The translations under genes were made by a program, and so were the position numbers. Below the pieces are notes generated by a model. That model was given only the letters and a program-made list of their open reading frames with translations, was not told where the DNA came from and did not search any database. From a virus, in the IMG/VR virus record IMGVR_UViG_3300027987_000054, positions 1-40,558 of that record: DNA of 40,558 nucleotides; one strand, written 5' to 3'. Below, one piece after another: positions 28,001 to 37,300 of the stretch (within the stretch, counting starts at the first letter, position 1; each line of letters begins with the position of its first letter).

Positions 28001-30126
28001 TCAGCGCATCGCTGGACAACGATCTCGGCATCAGCAAGGGCCTCCCTGGCCTGGCCGACAACCTGGTGCGGTTCATCGCAACCCTGGCCGCAGCCCCGGT
28101 GTATGGAGCGCTGCGTGGCACCCAGGCCGCATTGGGTTTCCCGGGCGGCGAGGGTTCCGGCTCCGGCCTGATGGGCATGGTTGCGTCCAGTCTCGGCTGG
28201 TACAAGGGCGGTCCGTACGACACCAGCACGCAGGGTAATGGCAACTACGGTCCGCAGCAGTTCGGGCCGATGATCCCCGGCGGGATGATTCCCGGCGTGT
28301 ACGGTCCGTCGCCGGGACCGGGCGGGCCTCGGTACTACATGACCCCCAATGGAGCCACATTCGGGCCGAATGGGCAGCGGACCGGGAACATGTCCGGCTG
28401 GACCAGCGCCCTGAACGCCAACGGGCCGTCGAAACTCGTTGACACCGGGACCAATCCTTCGGTGCCCAACGCGCGCGGTGCGGCCGCGTTCCTCACCCAG
28501 CTGTTCCCCGGTATCCCTTCGATCGGTGGGAGTAACGACCGCCCGCCCGGTACTCCGCAGATGCATACGATGGGCCGCGCCCTCGACATCATGATCGGTG
28601 AGGTCAACGAGAAGAACCAGGCGATGGGCGACCAGATCAACCAGTGGTTGCGCGCCAATGCCGACTGGCTCGGGCTGGAATCTACGATCTGGCGGGATAG
28701 CTGGCAGGACTTCAACGGCAACCAGTCGATCGTCGGCGGGCACCAGAACCATATTCACGCCCAGTTCCGCGCGGGGCCATCGCTGTATGGCGGCGGAGGA
28801 GGTGCCAGCTTCTTCGCAAACCAGGGCGGTGGTGGAAATCAGAATCTGATGGCGGCGCTGATGCAGGCCGGCATCGACCCGGCGATGTATCCGCTGCTGC
28901 AGGCTTTCGCCCAGGCCGAGGGAAACAACCCGGGGGGCATTCCCACGCTGGGGTTCACCGATGCGCAGGCCGGTCCTACCCTGGGTGGTCACGTTCAGGC
29001 TTTGGCCAATCAGCTCCTGTCTCGCCAGGGGGTGGCCGGGCCGTTCCCCTACGGGGCGTCACCGGCAGAACAGGCGGCATGGATGGCGACCGTTGTAGGC
29101 CAGAACGGTGTCGTCGACTGGCAGGGCAACCAGCAGCCCGCCCGAGGCGACTACATCAGCAGCATCCTGGCGGGCTGGCCGCAGTTCAACAGTGGCGGTG
29201 CGGTGCCGATCGTCGCCCACGGCGGCGAGCATGTTCTCACCCGTGGCGACGTCAAGGCGATGGGTGGGCAGCGCGGCGTCTACAACTTCCGCAAGGCCCT
29301 GCACTATGACCTGGGCGGCGAGGTTCCGTTCCCGCTCGGACCTCCCGGTCAGCCGCCCAGTCCGCCGTCGCCGCCGCCGCCTGGTCCCAACAAGGGACAG
29401 GGGCCTGCCCTCCCCGGCGGCGTTCCCTCGCCAGTGGCGATCCCGGGTTATCCGGGGCGCACCCAGATCACCGGGACACAGGCACCGACATCGCCGGGGC
29501 CGACACAGATCGGTGGCAATGCGCCGCCCGAGGGTTACGGGCCGGGGTTGTCGATCGGCGGCGGCCTGGTCGGGATGCTGGAAGGTGCTGTCGGGTCAGC
29601 CATCTCGGCGGCGGGCATGGCTGGGGATGCCGCAGGCGGCGGTGGCGGTGGGTCGGTCGGCGCAGCTGTCGCCAACGCGGCCATCCAGATCGGCATCAAG
29701 GAGATGCAGCGAGCCATCGAGTTTGCCGGTCAGGCCGCAGCCATCGGCGTCCAGGGGCTGATGGAGACGTTCCTGCCCGCAGGTGCGTCGGACCTGGCCA
29801 ACAACAACTGGCTCACTCGGTGGCTGGGTGGCATCGCTGGTGCCGCTCCGGCCATCGCCAACATCTCGGGTGGCATGCTCGGTGCGATCGGCCAGAAGCC
29901 GGGGAACATGCTACTGCCCCAGCAGCAGACGCCCGAGCAGATCGCGGCCGCGGGTATGGACCCGAATCGCACCCAGCACACTGGGACGCAATACGCGCCG
30001 GGGCCGGTCAACATCAACTACAACGTCTCCAAGCAGACCGAGGACAGTGACGGTCGTGCTCTCAAGGGCAGGCTCGACCGGCTGACGTACGAAGGTGCGG
30101 GCGCGAGCAAGGGGCTGGGACCGTGA
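25075..30126 (+). CDS. Tape measure protein with M15-like peptidase motif
   Basis: A 1683-residue product setting tail length. Residues 1-380 are charged coiled coil, about 405-465 are hydrophobic (LVIPLVTIFSELAKSITTA, WLVPAAAAAAGAGLATL), as expected for membrane insertion. The C-terminal half is Gly/Pro-rich. At residues about 1150-1235 lies a peptidase-like domain: His1164 and Asp1171 in HTMGRALD and HIH ending at His1228 in GHQNHIHAQF, the HxxGxAxD...HxH zinc pattern of M15-type/ARB_07466-like cell-wall hydrolases. This may open peptidoglycan locally during DNA entry. ATG 25075 shares a base with the chaperone stop. Confidence 0.95.
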   Translation: MAIHIDIIAHLRKRDLIREGEELKRYINSLERDVTKTMTEGARGRTAQITRLIDTQAAGYNDLINKADAATAARKREAAAEAEIARISQWSERTKASRTKKTKALTKAENEYRDALMDRVYAEQQLDKSSRTHQRNVRAVTDAEAAYAKRAREVSNLIRRTSEDFHRLSIETNRERREVDDLNSALAVLGKQGALSAKSLDKMSDATRKRIADEEKLKRMYQENTATYEQIEAQAQRTYISREAERRAIRDTATGLRDEVNKRLDLTNVIEDNRSSMQGLTNEAARYRRELMDLARHEERHLRNNKQAAGAYDRARAAMHSSNIEFDRLNRMISGGTATREQIIRQIENTRRAFDREGSAVRTATRAMRELFQATNEVGRLRQVNDVLRDMVSAAGRWGARNLGALTPLGIVTPTLVIPLVTIFSELAKSITTASQALWLVPAAAAAAGAGLATLQMGLLGISDTWGALTDLMASYDPRKPFIEGKPWNQFDVGKWNEFSNQLGLLGDNAAQAMLAIRDLLGPIKELQKAVQNVMFADVAQMIDTFYARLGPHLEAMFVGIGGAFNSMLRGAFDELMTPTGTGNFKNILQNIADAFVALGPAARSFTQAILDITSAGSDVLPSLAESVTVLAKEFADFIREAKKSGDLRKWMDMGVEAVKSLFRILGRVGKMLYDVFAIKSQQDLKDFEETMMDLIGAFEMFFRVVRRFGEFFATVVRQIGRAIDDPETAMKRMLNTVIDLGNGIVEHLVNPLKLFINMWNSIPGLPDIPVLDAVPDAPHLPTGSPGKGGKPMREPGGYEETPFPWLQPHKDREKPGLAPEDWQSAPGTYEIGNIPIGAFPGSEWQMPGMMPGIPGSGAPGTPGATGAPGSYLPPGSGTPHGGQKPGYWEVDPWEVTQAQWRLEDAAQSVEDARKNVLRLRELGATADEINDAQRAVIRAEHSWYESLIALRKAEQGTFQELEDQTKQTGDILGDISASLDNDLGISKGLPGLADNLVRFIATLAAAPVYGALRGTQAALGFPGGEGSGSGLMGMVASSLGWYKGGPYDTSTQGNGNYGPQQFGPMIPGGMIPGVYGPSPGPGGPRYYMTPNGATFGPNGQRTGNMSGWTSALNANGPSKLVDTGTNPSVPNARGAAAFLTQLFPGIPSIGGSNDRPPGTPQMHTMGRALDIMIGEVNEKNQAMGDQINQWLRANADWLGLESTIWRDSWQDFNGNQSIVGGHQNHIHAQFRAGPSLYGGGGGASFFANQGGGGNQNLMAALMQAGIDPAMYPLLQAFAQAEGNNPGGIPTLGFTDAQAGPTLGGHVQALANQLLSRQGVAGPFPYGASPAEQAAWMATVVGQNGVVDWQGNQQPARGDYISSILAGWPQFNSGGAVPIVAHGGEHVLTRGDVKAMGGQRGVYNFRKALHYDLGGEVPFPLGPPGQPPSPPSPPPPGPNKGQGPALPGGVPSPVAIPGYPGRTQITGTQAPTSPGPTQIGGNAPPEGYGPGLSIGGGLVGMLEGAVGSAISAAGMAGDAAGGGGGGSVGAAVANAAIQIGIKEMQRAIEFAGQAAAIGVQGLMETFLPAGASDLANNNWLTRWLGGIAGAAPAIANISGGMLGAIGQKPGNMLLPQQQTPEQIAAAGMDPNRTQHTGTQYAPGPVNINYNVSKQTEDSDGRALKGRLDRLTYEGAGASKGLGP

Positions 30127-31808
30127 CGATAGGGCCGACGATCCGCTACCCGGCAGGGCCGATCACCCCGCATGGGACGTATTACCTGATGCGCGACAAG
30201 ATCCCCCAGGTAGCGCTGCGCTCCTACGACGACTCGATCGTGTTCAACATGATGGGCGGGCTGGCCATCGCCGACCGCACCGTGCCCGAACGGGTGGAGA
30301 TCAGGGAACTGCGCGGACTGGTTCCCCCGTGGAAGCTCATCGACCAGAAGGGTGCCACCCAGGACGGCACCACGTTCATCGACGCGTTGTACGACCCGAT
30401 CGAAGTGACGATGGTGGTCGACGTCACTGGGCGCGATGCCGTGTACGCCAACCGGGTGCAGCGGCACCTGCTCGACTCTCTAGACCCCAAGCTGGAGAGC
30501 GAACTGTCCTGGACCACACACGAACTCGGGCGCTGGTGGGCACCGCTGCGCTGGTTTCGGACGCCCGACGATCCGATCCGCATCTCCGGAAACAAGCGGC
30601 GCTGGACGCTGCTGCTGCGCGCCGACAACGGCTTCTGGCAGACCTACCCCGACGTCGCGAGCTTCATGTTCGGCTACGAGGCCGACTACGAGGACTTCGG
30701 CACGGCCTATGATCCCGGCCTCGGCTCCAACTGGACGCTCGGCTACAGCGGGGCCGGTGCGGGCCATATCTACTCCGACGGGGTACAGGCCTTGTGGTCG
30801 GAGTCGGGCACCGACGAGTATCGGGTGGCCTGTCGTCGCGTCGGTTATACCTCAGACGACGACGATCAGGTGGTGACGATCCGGCTCGGGTCGTGCGCGG
30901 AGTGGCACGTCATCGACCAGGCGTACAACGACATCTGGGTACGGATGGCCAACACCGGCACGCCTGGTGATGACGGGGTGCGGCTGCGGTTCGGCCTCGG
31001 GCTGCTCAGGTTGTCGAGCTTCAACTCCGGGGTGGAAACGGTACTGCGCCAGCAGCCGCTGCTCATTCCGCCACTTCCCGGTGAGAAGTGGACGGTTGTC
31101 GCTGGTGTCGACGGCAACACTCGGCGCTACCGGGTGCTGCGCGGTCTCGGTGCACCCATCATGAACGTGATTGAGAACGGCACCACCTCGCAGGTCGGAT
31201 CGTCTTTCCGCAGTGCCGGATTTGGCATGGAGGCCGGGGCCGGCGTGTTCAGCCAGGCCCGTCCGATGGGCGTGTTCCAGTGGAACACCGGGACCAACAC
31301 CACCGGCAGCAGCCAGTCGGGAATGATCCCGCGCATCAACATCGGCGACCAGCCGTACTGGGATCGTTACACCTGCTTCGGCCCCGGCACCTTCTACATC
31401 GGCAACGGCCCCGGCTCCGACGAGATGGTGGAGTTCGGGCCGCTGACCCGTGGCCAGGTGATGCAGATCAACGCCGATCCCGGCAAGCGCGGCGTCAAGG
31501 ATCTCACCGCCACCCCGGCCACCGTTGACGAGCAGTCGGCGTTCGCCAATGCGTTGGAGGACTTCGTGAACTTCGCGACGGGCAACAACGTCCCGCCGCT
31601 GTTGGAGTCGATTCTGTCCATCTTCGGGGTGCAGCCACCGCAGGGTAATCCCTACTCGCTGCTCAATGGTCGCTTCTCCGAGCCGATCCCGGGCAAGTCT
31701 CCCGGCAACCCGGCCGAGCCGTACTACGTCAACGTCCGCATCGACGGGGGAGACGCCGACTCGCAGATCATCGCGTCGGGCACCCCGTTACGGAGGTTCC
31801 CGTACTGA
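30123..31808 (+). CDS. Distal tail / minor tail protein
   Basis: A 561-residue product from GTG 30123, overlapping the tape measure stop as GTGA. The N terminus TIRYPAGPITPHGTYYLMRD is followed by a beta-rich body, with RVEIRELRGLVPPWKLIDQK, EVTMVVDVTGRDAVYANR, and RRWTLLLRADNGFW matching distal tail proteins (Dit-like, siphovirus-type tail component) that join the tube to the tip. A later lectin-like segment (NWTLGYSGAGAGHIYSD, EYRVACRRVGYT) may contact other tip proteins. Placement directly after the tape measure agrees. Confidence 0.8.
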   Translation: MTIGPTIRYPAGPITPHGTYYLMRDKIPQVALRSYDDSIVFNMMGGLAIADRTVPERVEIRELRGLVPPWKLIDQKGATQDGTTFIDALYDPIEVTMVVDVTGRDAVYANRVQRHLLDSLDPKLESELSWTTHELGRWWAPLRWFRTPDDPIRISGNKRRWTLLLRADNGFWQTYPDVASFMFGYEADYEDFGTAYDPGLGSNWTLGYSGAGAGHIYSDGVQALWSESGTDEYRVACRRVGYTSDDDDQVVTIRLGSCAEWHVIDQAYNDIWVRMANTGTPGDDGVRLRFGLGLLRLSSFNSGVETVLRQQPLLIPPLPGEKWTVVAGVDGNTRRYRVLRGLGAPIMNVIENGTTSQVGSSFRSAGFGMEAGAGVFSQARPMGVFQWNTGTNTTGSSQSGMIPRINIGDQPYWDRYTCFGPGTFYIGNGPGSDEMVEFGPLTRGQVMQINADPGKRGVKDLTATPATVDEQSAFANALEDFVNFATGNNVPPLLESILSIFGVQPPQGNPYSLLNGRFSEPIPGKSPGNPAEPYYVNVRIDGGDADSQIIASGTPLRRFPY

Positions 31809-33532
31809 TGACGACGGCAGCGGTGACGGCGACCAAGAACCAGATCGAGCAGTGGCAGGAGACGCTGGTCAGTTCCGGCAGCATCGTGTCACGGGCCGAG
31901 GCCGCCAACCTGCTGGCCGACGCCCAGGTCAGTTATGACAAGGACTGGATCATCACGGTCTACGACCGCATGTGGAATCCGGTCGGCGAACTCGGCGACG
32001 ACCTGATGGAACTGTCGGGCACCGATCCACGGAACAACATGCCGTCGGCCCAGATGAAGATCAAGGGCAACTCGCCGCTCACCAAGGAGTTCATGGCGTG
32101 CGAGACGACGATGGTCGGGGTCACCGTCGAGACCGGCGGACTGCGGTTCCCGTTCTACGTCAAGAAGTTCGAGATGGAGTTCTCCGAAGCCGAGTGGACC
32201 GGCAACGTCGAGCTCTACGGCATCTGGGATATCCTCAACCATCTGGTGATCTGGCCCAATTTCCTGCTGCCGATCCAGGCCCAGATCCCTTCGCACGCAG
32301 TGTTCTTCTGGGGCCTGTGCACCGTGATCGAGTCGATGATCTGCGAGTGTGCGCTGCGCATTCAGGCCGGTCTGTGGGAGTTCGTCAACAACGCCCTGAG
32401 TCTCAACCCCGACATTCGCGCCTGGTTCGGCACGCTGCTGCAGTCCAACGGGAACATCTTCCAGATGCTCAAGACGCCGATCTATGTGGTGCGCACCAAC
32501 CCGTTCACCGACACCAGCCCGCTCTATGTGCGAACCGTCCGGATGGAAACCTGCGGCGAGGTGATCATCGACGCCACCAAGTCGCACGGGGTAGATGTGC
32601 GAGTGGACCTGTGGCTGCCCGGTGATGAGCAGCCGGACTTCTGGACCAGGAACTTCCCGTTCCTGGCGCTGACCCAGCCCACCTACGTCGTGACGGTGAA
32701 GGATCGCAGCCGGATCACCGGGCCCACCGGAACGATCATCGACAGTGTGCTGCGCAACGTGGTCGACCTGACGGGCATCTTCCTGTCCGACATCATTCCG
32801 GTCATCGAGCAGGTTCCCGGCCGGGAGGGTGTGTACATCGCTCCGATCATCGGGGTGGACTACACGCCGCCCTGGACTGTCCTCATCGCACCGGACACCG
32901 GCAAGAAGGGATCAGTGCTGTCCTGCACCATCAGTCACCACACACCCGATGCGTGGCAGCACATTATTGGCGGCCGTAGCCCGAAATGGCTTAATGACCT
33001 GATGAACGCGACGTTCGCCTGGATCATCGACTCGATCTCGATCCTGATCGGCGTGACCGGCATCCCGAGCAACCTGCTCGACGGCTTCCTGAACAACAGC
33101 TTCCTGGCCTTCCAGCTGATTCAGCACTATGGGCGTCGCAACGAGGTCGGTCCCTACCATCCCGGCATCGAGAAGTTCCACGCCACTGCCAGCGCCCCGT
33201 ACAACATCGAGACGCTGTTCGCGTTCATCAACGCGCTGTGGGACTCTCGCGGCTGGGTATCGGCCATCGTGATGTTCCGCAACGACGAGGTCTACAAGCT
33301 GGGCAAGGACTTCTGTCGGGGGGCGCTGATGTCCCTGGTGTACTACGGGCGCACCCGGCTCTACACCGACTACATCGAGAACGTGATGTTCCGGCTCAGT
33401 CCGACCGAGCGTGACCTGTTGGTGCAGATCGGCGATGGGCGCGCCGAGGAGTCGCCGCTGGCCAAGCATCAGCGGTTCATCACGTCCACGATGGAGGCTT
33501 TAAACGTCTTGACACTCGCCCCCCAGAGTTAA
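31808..33532 (+). CDS. Tail tip protein, ReqiPepy6 Gp37-like
   Basis: A 574-residue product. Residues 40-140 (WIITVYDRMWNPVGELGDDL, GTDPRNNMPSAQMKIKGNSPL) and the end (HYGRRNEVGPYHPGIEKFH, RLYTDYIENVMFRLSPTERD) match the Gp37-like tail proteins of actinobacteriophages, related to baseplate hub or tail-associated proteins. Three hydrophobic stretches (IPSHAVFFWGLCTVIESMI, FAWIIDSISILIGVTGIP) lie in the middle. It probably forms the tail tip with its upstream partner. Start overlaps the previous stop by one base. Confidence 0.8.
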   Translation: MTTAAVTATKNQIEQWQETLVSSGSIVSRAEAANLLADAQVSYDKDWIITVYDRMWNPVGELGDDLMELSGTDPRNNMPSAQMKIKGNSPLTKEFMACETTMVGVTVETGGLRFPFYVKKFEMEFSEAEWTGNVELYGIWDILNHLVIWPNFLLPIQAQIPSHAVFFWGLCTVIESMICECALRIQAGLWEFVNNALSLNPDIRAWFGTLLQSNGNIFQMLKTPIYVVRTNPFTDTSPLYVRTVRMETCGEVIIDATKSHGVDVRVDLWLPGDEQPDFWTRNFPFLALTQPTYVVTVKDRSRITGPTGTIIDSVLRNVVDLTGIFLSDIIPVIEQVPGREGVYIAPIIGVDYTPPWTVLIAPDTGKKGSVLSCTISHHTPDAWQHIIGGRSPKWLNDLMNATFAWIIDSISILIGVTGIPSNLLDGFLNNSFLAFQLIQHYGRRNEVGPYHPGIEKFHATASAPYNIETLFAFINALWDSRGWVSAIVMFRNDEVYKLGKDFCRGALMSLVYYGRTRLYTDYIENVMFRLSPTERDLLVQIGDGRAEESPLAKHQRFITSTMEALNVLTLAPQS

Positions 33533-33544
33533 CCGGAGGATGAC

Positions 33545-34399
33545 ATGGCAGAGGTAACAAACTGGACGACGACCACGATCGACGGCAAGGAGTATCTCGT
33601 TGTCGAGGTCGCGCAGTTCCGCATCCCGCTGGACTGGGACCCGAGCAGCAACATGTTCTTCGCTGTGGCCGTGCCCGACGGTGGTTTGGGGAACTTCCCG
33701 GCCCTGGTGAAGGGTGATACCGGCGACACCCCCAGTATCGACTCCACCGTAGTCACCGTCCCGCTGACCTACGACGATGTCACCGCCGATGCGGCGTCGT
33801 TCTCGGAGATCAGCGCCAATCTGTTCCGGCTCACCATGACCAACCGGCAGGGGCCGCCTGGGGAGCTGGGCCCGTTCGACCTGATGGACGCCGACGATGT
33901 GTCGGGCACCGCTGCCGCCGGGGACATTCTGGTGGTGAACGCCACCGCCGACGGGTTCGACTACACCACTCAGCCGGTGGGCGATATGTACTGGCCGGCC
34001 TCGATTTCCAACACGCCGTCCGGTAACGCCGCCTATACGCTGTGCTCGGTGTCGATTCCAGCGCAGGACTTCGACTGGCGGCCGGAGGTGGACGGCTGGT
34101 GTGTCGTCACCGGGACCGGAGCCGACGTTCAGGTGGACCTGATCGCCCGCCTGGACAACGCTACGTCGGGGAACATCGTCGGCCGGGGCCGGGGCCATGT
34201 CGGCGAGAACACCGAGGGCTTCTCCACGGTACTGTCCAGTGGGCCACCGGCTGGTTCGGCTGACGCCTACAACAAGATCGCCGCGGGCGCAGGGCCGACG
34301 GTGGTGTACCTGCGTGCTGAGCGGCAGTCCGGTGCGAACACGTTCACCACCACGTCGGCGGCGACCGCCTTCAAGGTGAGGGTGGCACCGGTACCGTGA
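33545..34399 (+). CDS. Minor tail protein with collagen-like GPPG segment
   Basis: A 284-residue product with a strong CCGGAGGATGAC ribosome site. The N-terminal 100 residues are beta-rich (KEYLVVEVAQFRIPLDWDP), with a short collagen-like NRQGPPGELGPFDLMD near residue 100, a usual joint in phage fibre proteins. The C-terminal 150 residues (YTLCSVSIPAQDFDWRPEVD, GAGPTVVYLRAERQSGANTF) look like a receptor-side beta sandwich. The next gene starts on its stop as GTGA. Probably part of the tail fibre. Confidence 0.75.
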   Translation: MAEVTNWTTTTIDGKEYLVVEVAQFRIPLDWDPSSNMFFAVAVPDGGLGNFPALVKGDTGDTPSIDSTVVTVPLTYDDVTADAASFSEISANLFRLTMTNRQGPPGELGPFDLMDADDVSGTAAAGDILVVNATADGFDYTTQPVGDMYWPASISNTPSGNAAYTLCSVSIPAQDFDWRPEVDGWCVVTGTGADVQVDLIARLDNATSGNIVGRGRGHVGENTEGFSTVLSSGPPAGSADAYNKIAAGAGPTVVYLRAERQSGANTFTTTSAATAFKVRVAPVP

Positions 34400-37300
34400 C
34401 AGCCGTTCCTGACTGGGTCACCGGCGTTCCCTCGACGTCCGGTGTCCACACCGAGCCGTCGCGCTGGACGCAGTGGAATGATATCTCTGATGAGCAGCTC
34501 CACACGATGCGGGACCGGCTGTGGGAATCCATCATCTCGTCGATCACCCAGGCGCTCACCGGTCTGTTCGTTCCCGGGCCACTCGGGTCAGCTCTCTCGC
34601 AACTGACGGCGTGGGCGGCAGACCTACCCGTGATCGGCCCGCTGGTGGAGGCGCTGACCGGCATTATCGGCGGCGACCTGTCCGACATCGCCGATTTCTT
34701 CGGCGGGTTCCTCGATGGCATTACCGGCGGCTCGCTGCTGGAGCAGTTGGTCAACGCGCTCACCGGTCTGCCGGGCGGTCTTGATGACATCACCTCCTGG
34801 GTGGGGGACATCCCGATCCTCGGAGATATTGTCGAGGCGATCACCGGCATCATCGGTGGCGGCCTGTCTGATATTGCCGACTGGTTCGGCGGGTTCCTCG
34901 ACGGTTCGAACGGCTCACTGCTGGACCAGCTTTCGGAGGCGTTGACCTCTGCGGTCGGCAGCCTGGACGACATCACGGTGTGGGTACAGGGCCTCATCTC
35001 GGGCGAGTGGATTCGACAACTGGTCACGGTGTTGACCGGCCAGCCCGGCGGACTGGGTGACATCCAGGCGTGGGCGTCGAGCCTGCTCACCAACGCATCA
35101 CAGATACCCGCCACCCTGATCGACGGACTGTCGGACTTGCTGGGTGGGTTGATCCCGGTCAGCCAGGTCGGTGAGCCGGTCACGTCATCGAACCTGCTGA
35201 CCAACCCGGCGTTCAGCCTCCCGGTTGACCCGCAGGACGGGTTCACCTGGGAGGGCCCGGCCTGCTTTCTGTTCACCCTGAACGGCACCGACACGCTGTT
35301 CGCGGACACCTACCCCCAGACGGTGGCCCCGGTGGGCAGGCGTGTCGACGAGGACTACTGGTCGGCATACGCCATCGAATACCCCGCTGCGACAGTGCCT
35401 TTGCAGGACTCTATCGACGATGGTGTCGCGAATCTGGTAGCCGCCGTCCAGGCCCTGAAGCCCGGCACGCCGTTCGCATTCTCGGGGGAGTCGCAGGGCG
35501 CGGTCGTCGCGAGCCTGGTGTACGAAAACGAGTTGCTCGACGTGGGCGGGGCCATCCACGACCGGTTGTCCGACTTCGTCGGTGGTGTGATGTTCGGGAA
35601 CCCGCGCCGCAAGCTCGGCGAGGTCGCGCCCGGCATCGCGGACCCCGGCGGAACCGGTTTCGCCACAAACGATCTCATGGTGAGCGTCCCGGCCAGTTGG
35701 TACGAGTACGTGCTGGACGGCGACATCGCGGCAGCGCTCAGCACATCGCTGGCAAGTTGGGGCGGGCTGGTCTACGACTTCGCCACCCAAGACTGGGACG
35801 GCAACCCGTGGACGGTTGTGCAGACGGTGATCAATGGATTCGGCAACCCGCTCGGGTCGCTGTCCAAGCTGATCCGCGCCCTGGAATCGCTGATCGGTTT
35901 CGTCGGGAAGAATTCGTCGAGCATCCCGCACGGCAACTACGGCATCACCCCGATCGACACCGCGACCGGGACGCTGACGGCCTACGACATGGCCGTCGCG
36001 TACCTGGATGGACTCGGATCGACTTATCTGCCAACGGTTTACGAGGACCATACCGCCGGAGGCAGTGGCTCCATCGGAGTCGACGCAGATGGTTTCGCGC
36101 ACACCTGGACACATCCAGATGTCATCAAGGTGGCCGAGAATCAGACCATTGACGCCTCGGTCTGGGTGAAGACGGATGGTTCCTATTCTTATACCGGCAC
36201 TCCGCTGTCGCTGGTGGTGCAGTGGTTCCTGGACGGTTCTCCGGTGTCCACCAGCACCATCGACACTCTCGCCTCGGCGACGGCGTGGACCGAATTGGCC
36301 GGAACCGTCGCGGTGCCCGAGAGTGTGGACTCCTGCCAGGTGTATGTGCAGGTTGGTTCCACGGCTATTTCCGGCAGGGTGAACTTCGATGATCTGTCCC
36401 TAGCGAAAACCGGCAAGCTGCAACAGTCCTGGGTCAATGGGTTGCTCGACTGGATGGGTGATCTGATCCAGAACATCACCGGCCTGGTGGGCGGTGGGCT
36501 CTCCGATGTCGCTGATTGGTTCGGCGGATTCCTCGACGGCTCCAACGGCTCACTACTGGATCAGCTGGTCAACGCTTTCACCGGATTGGCCGGTGGCTTG
36601 GACGACATCGTCAGCTGGGTGGAGACCCTGCCGCTGATCGGCCCACTGGTGCACGCGATCACCGGGGCGGTCACCGGGACACTCGATACGCTGGCCGATT
36701 GGCGTGACGACCTGCAGGCCAGGTTCGCCGGGGTGCATCCCACCAGGATTCCGGCCAGCGTTGTTTCCGACACCGGCACCAACATCGTGCTGAACGCAAC
36801 CTTCGACACCGACATCTCGGTGATCGAGGAGGACGGCTGGGAGTGGGACGGCACCCAGGGCAAGCTCACCGCCGGGTCGGCGAAGGTCACCGCCGACGCC
36901 ACCCTGAAGAAGCTGGAGTCCAACCCGTCCTACGTGGTGGCGGGGGACACGTTCGACGGTAGCGTCTGGGCGAAGTGGGACAGCCTGTCCTACGCGGGCA
37001 GCGATCCGATCATCCTGTCCGTCAACGAGTACAACGCCGCCGGTATGGTCCTCAACACCGAGCAGCTGGCCGCAGTGAATACGCCTGCGGCAACGGATGA
37101 TTGGACTCAGCTGACCTTCACCGAATACACGGTGCCTGACGGTGTCGACCATGTCAGGCTCGCCCTGATGCTGCCCACCACTGCATCGTCGGGGACGGTG
37201 TGGTGGGACGAGGCGATGCTGTACAAGACCGGCGGCCTGCGGGATTCCTCGGTTCCCGGCATCGGCACCATGCTCGGCAACGTCATGCTCGGCCTGGAGG

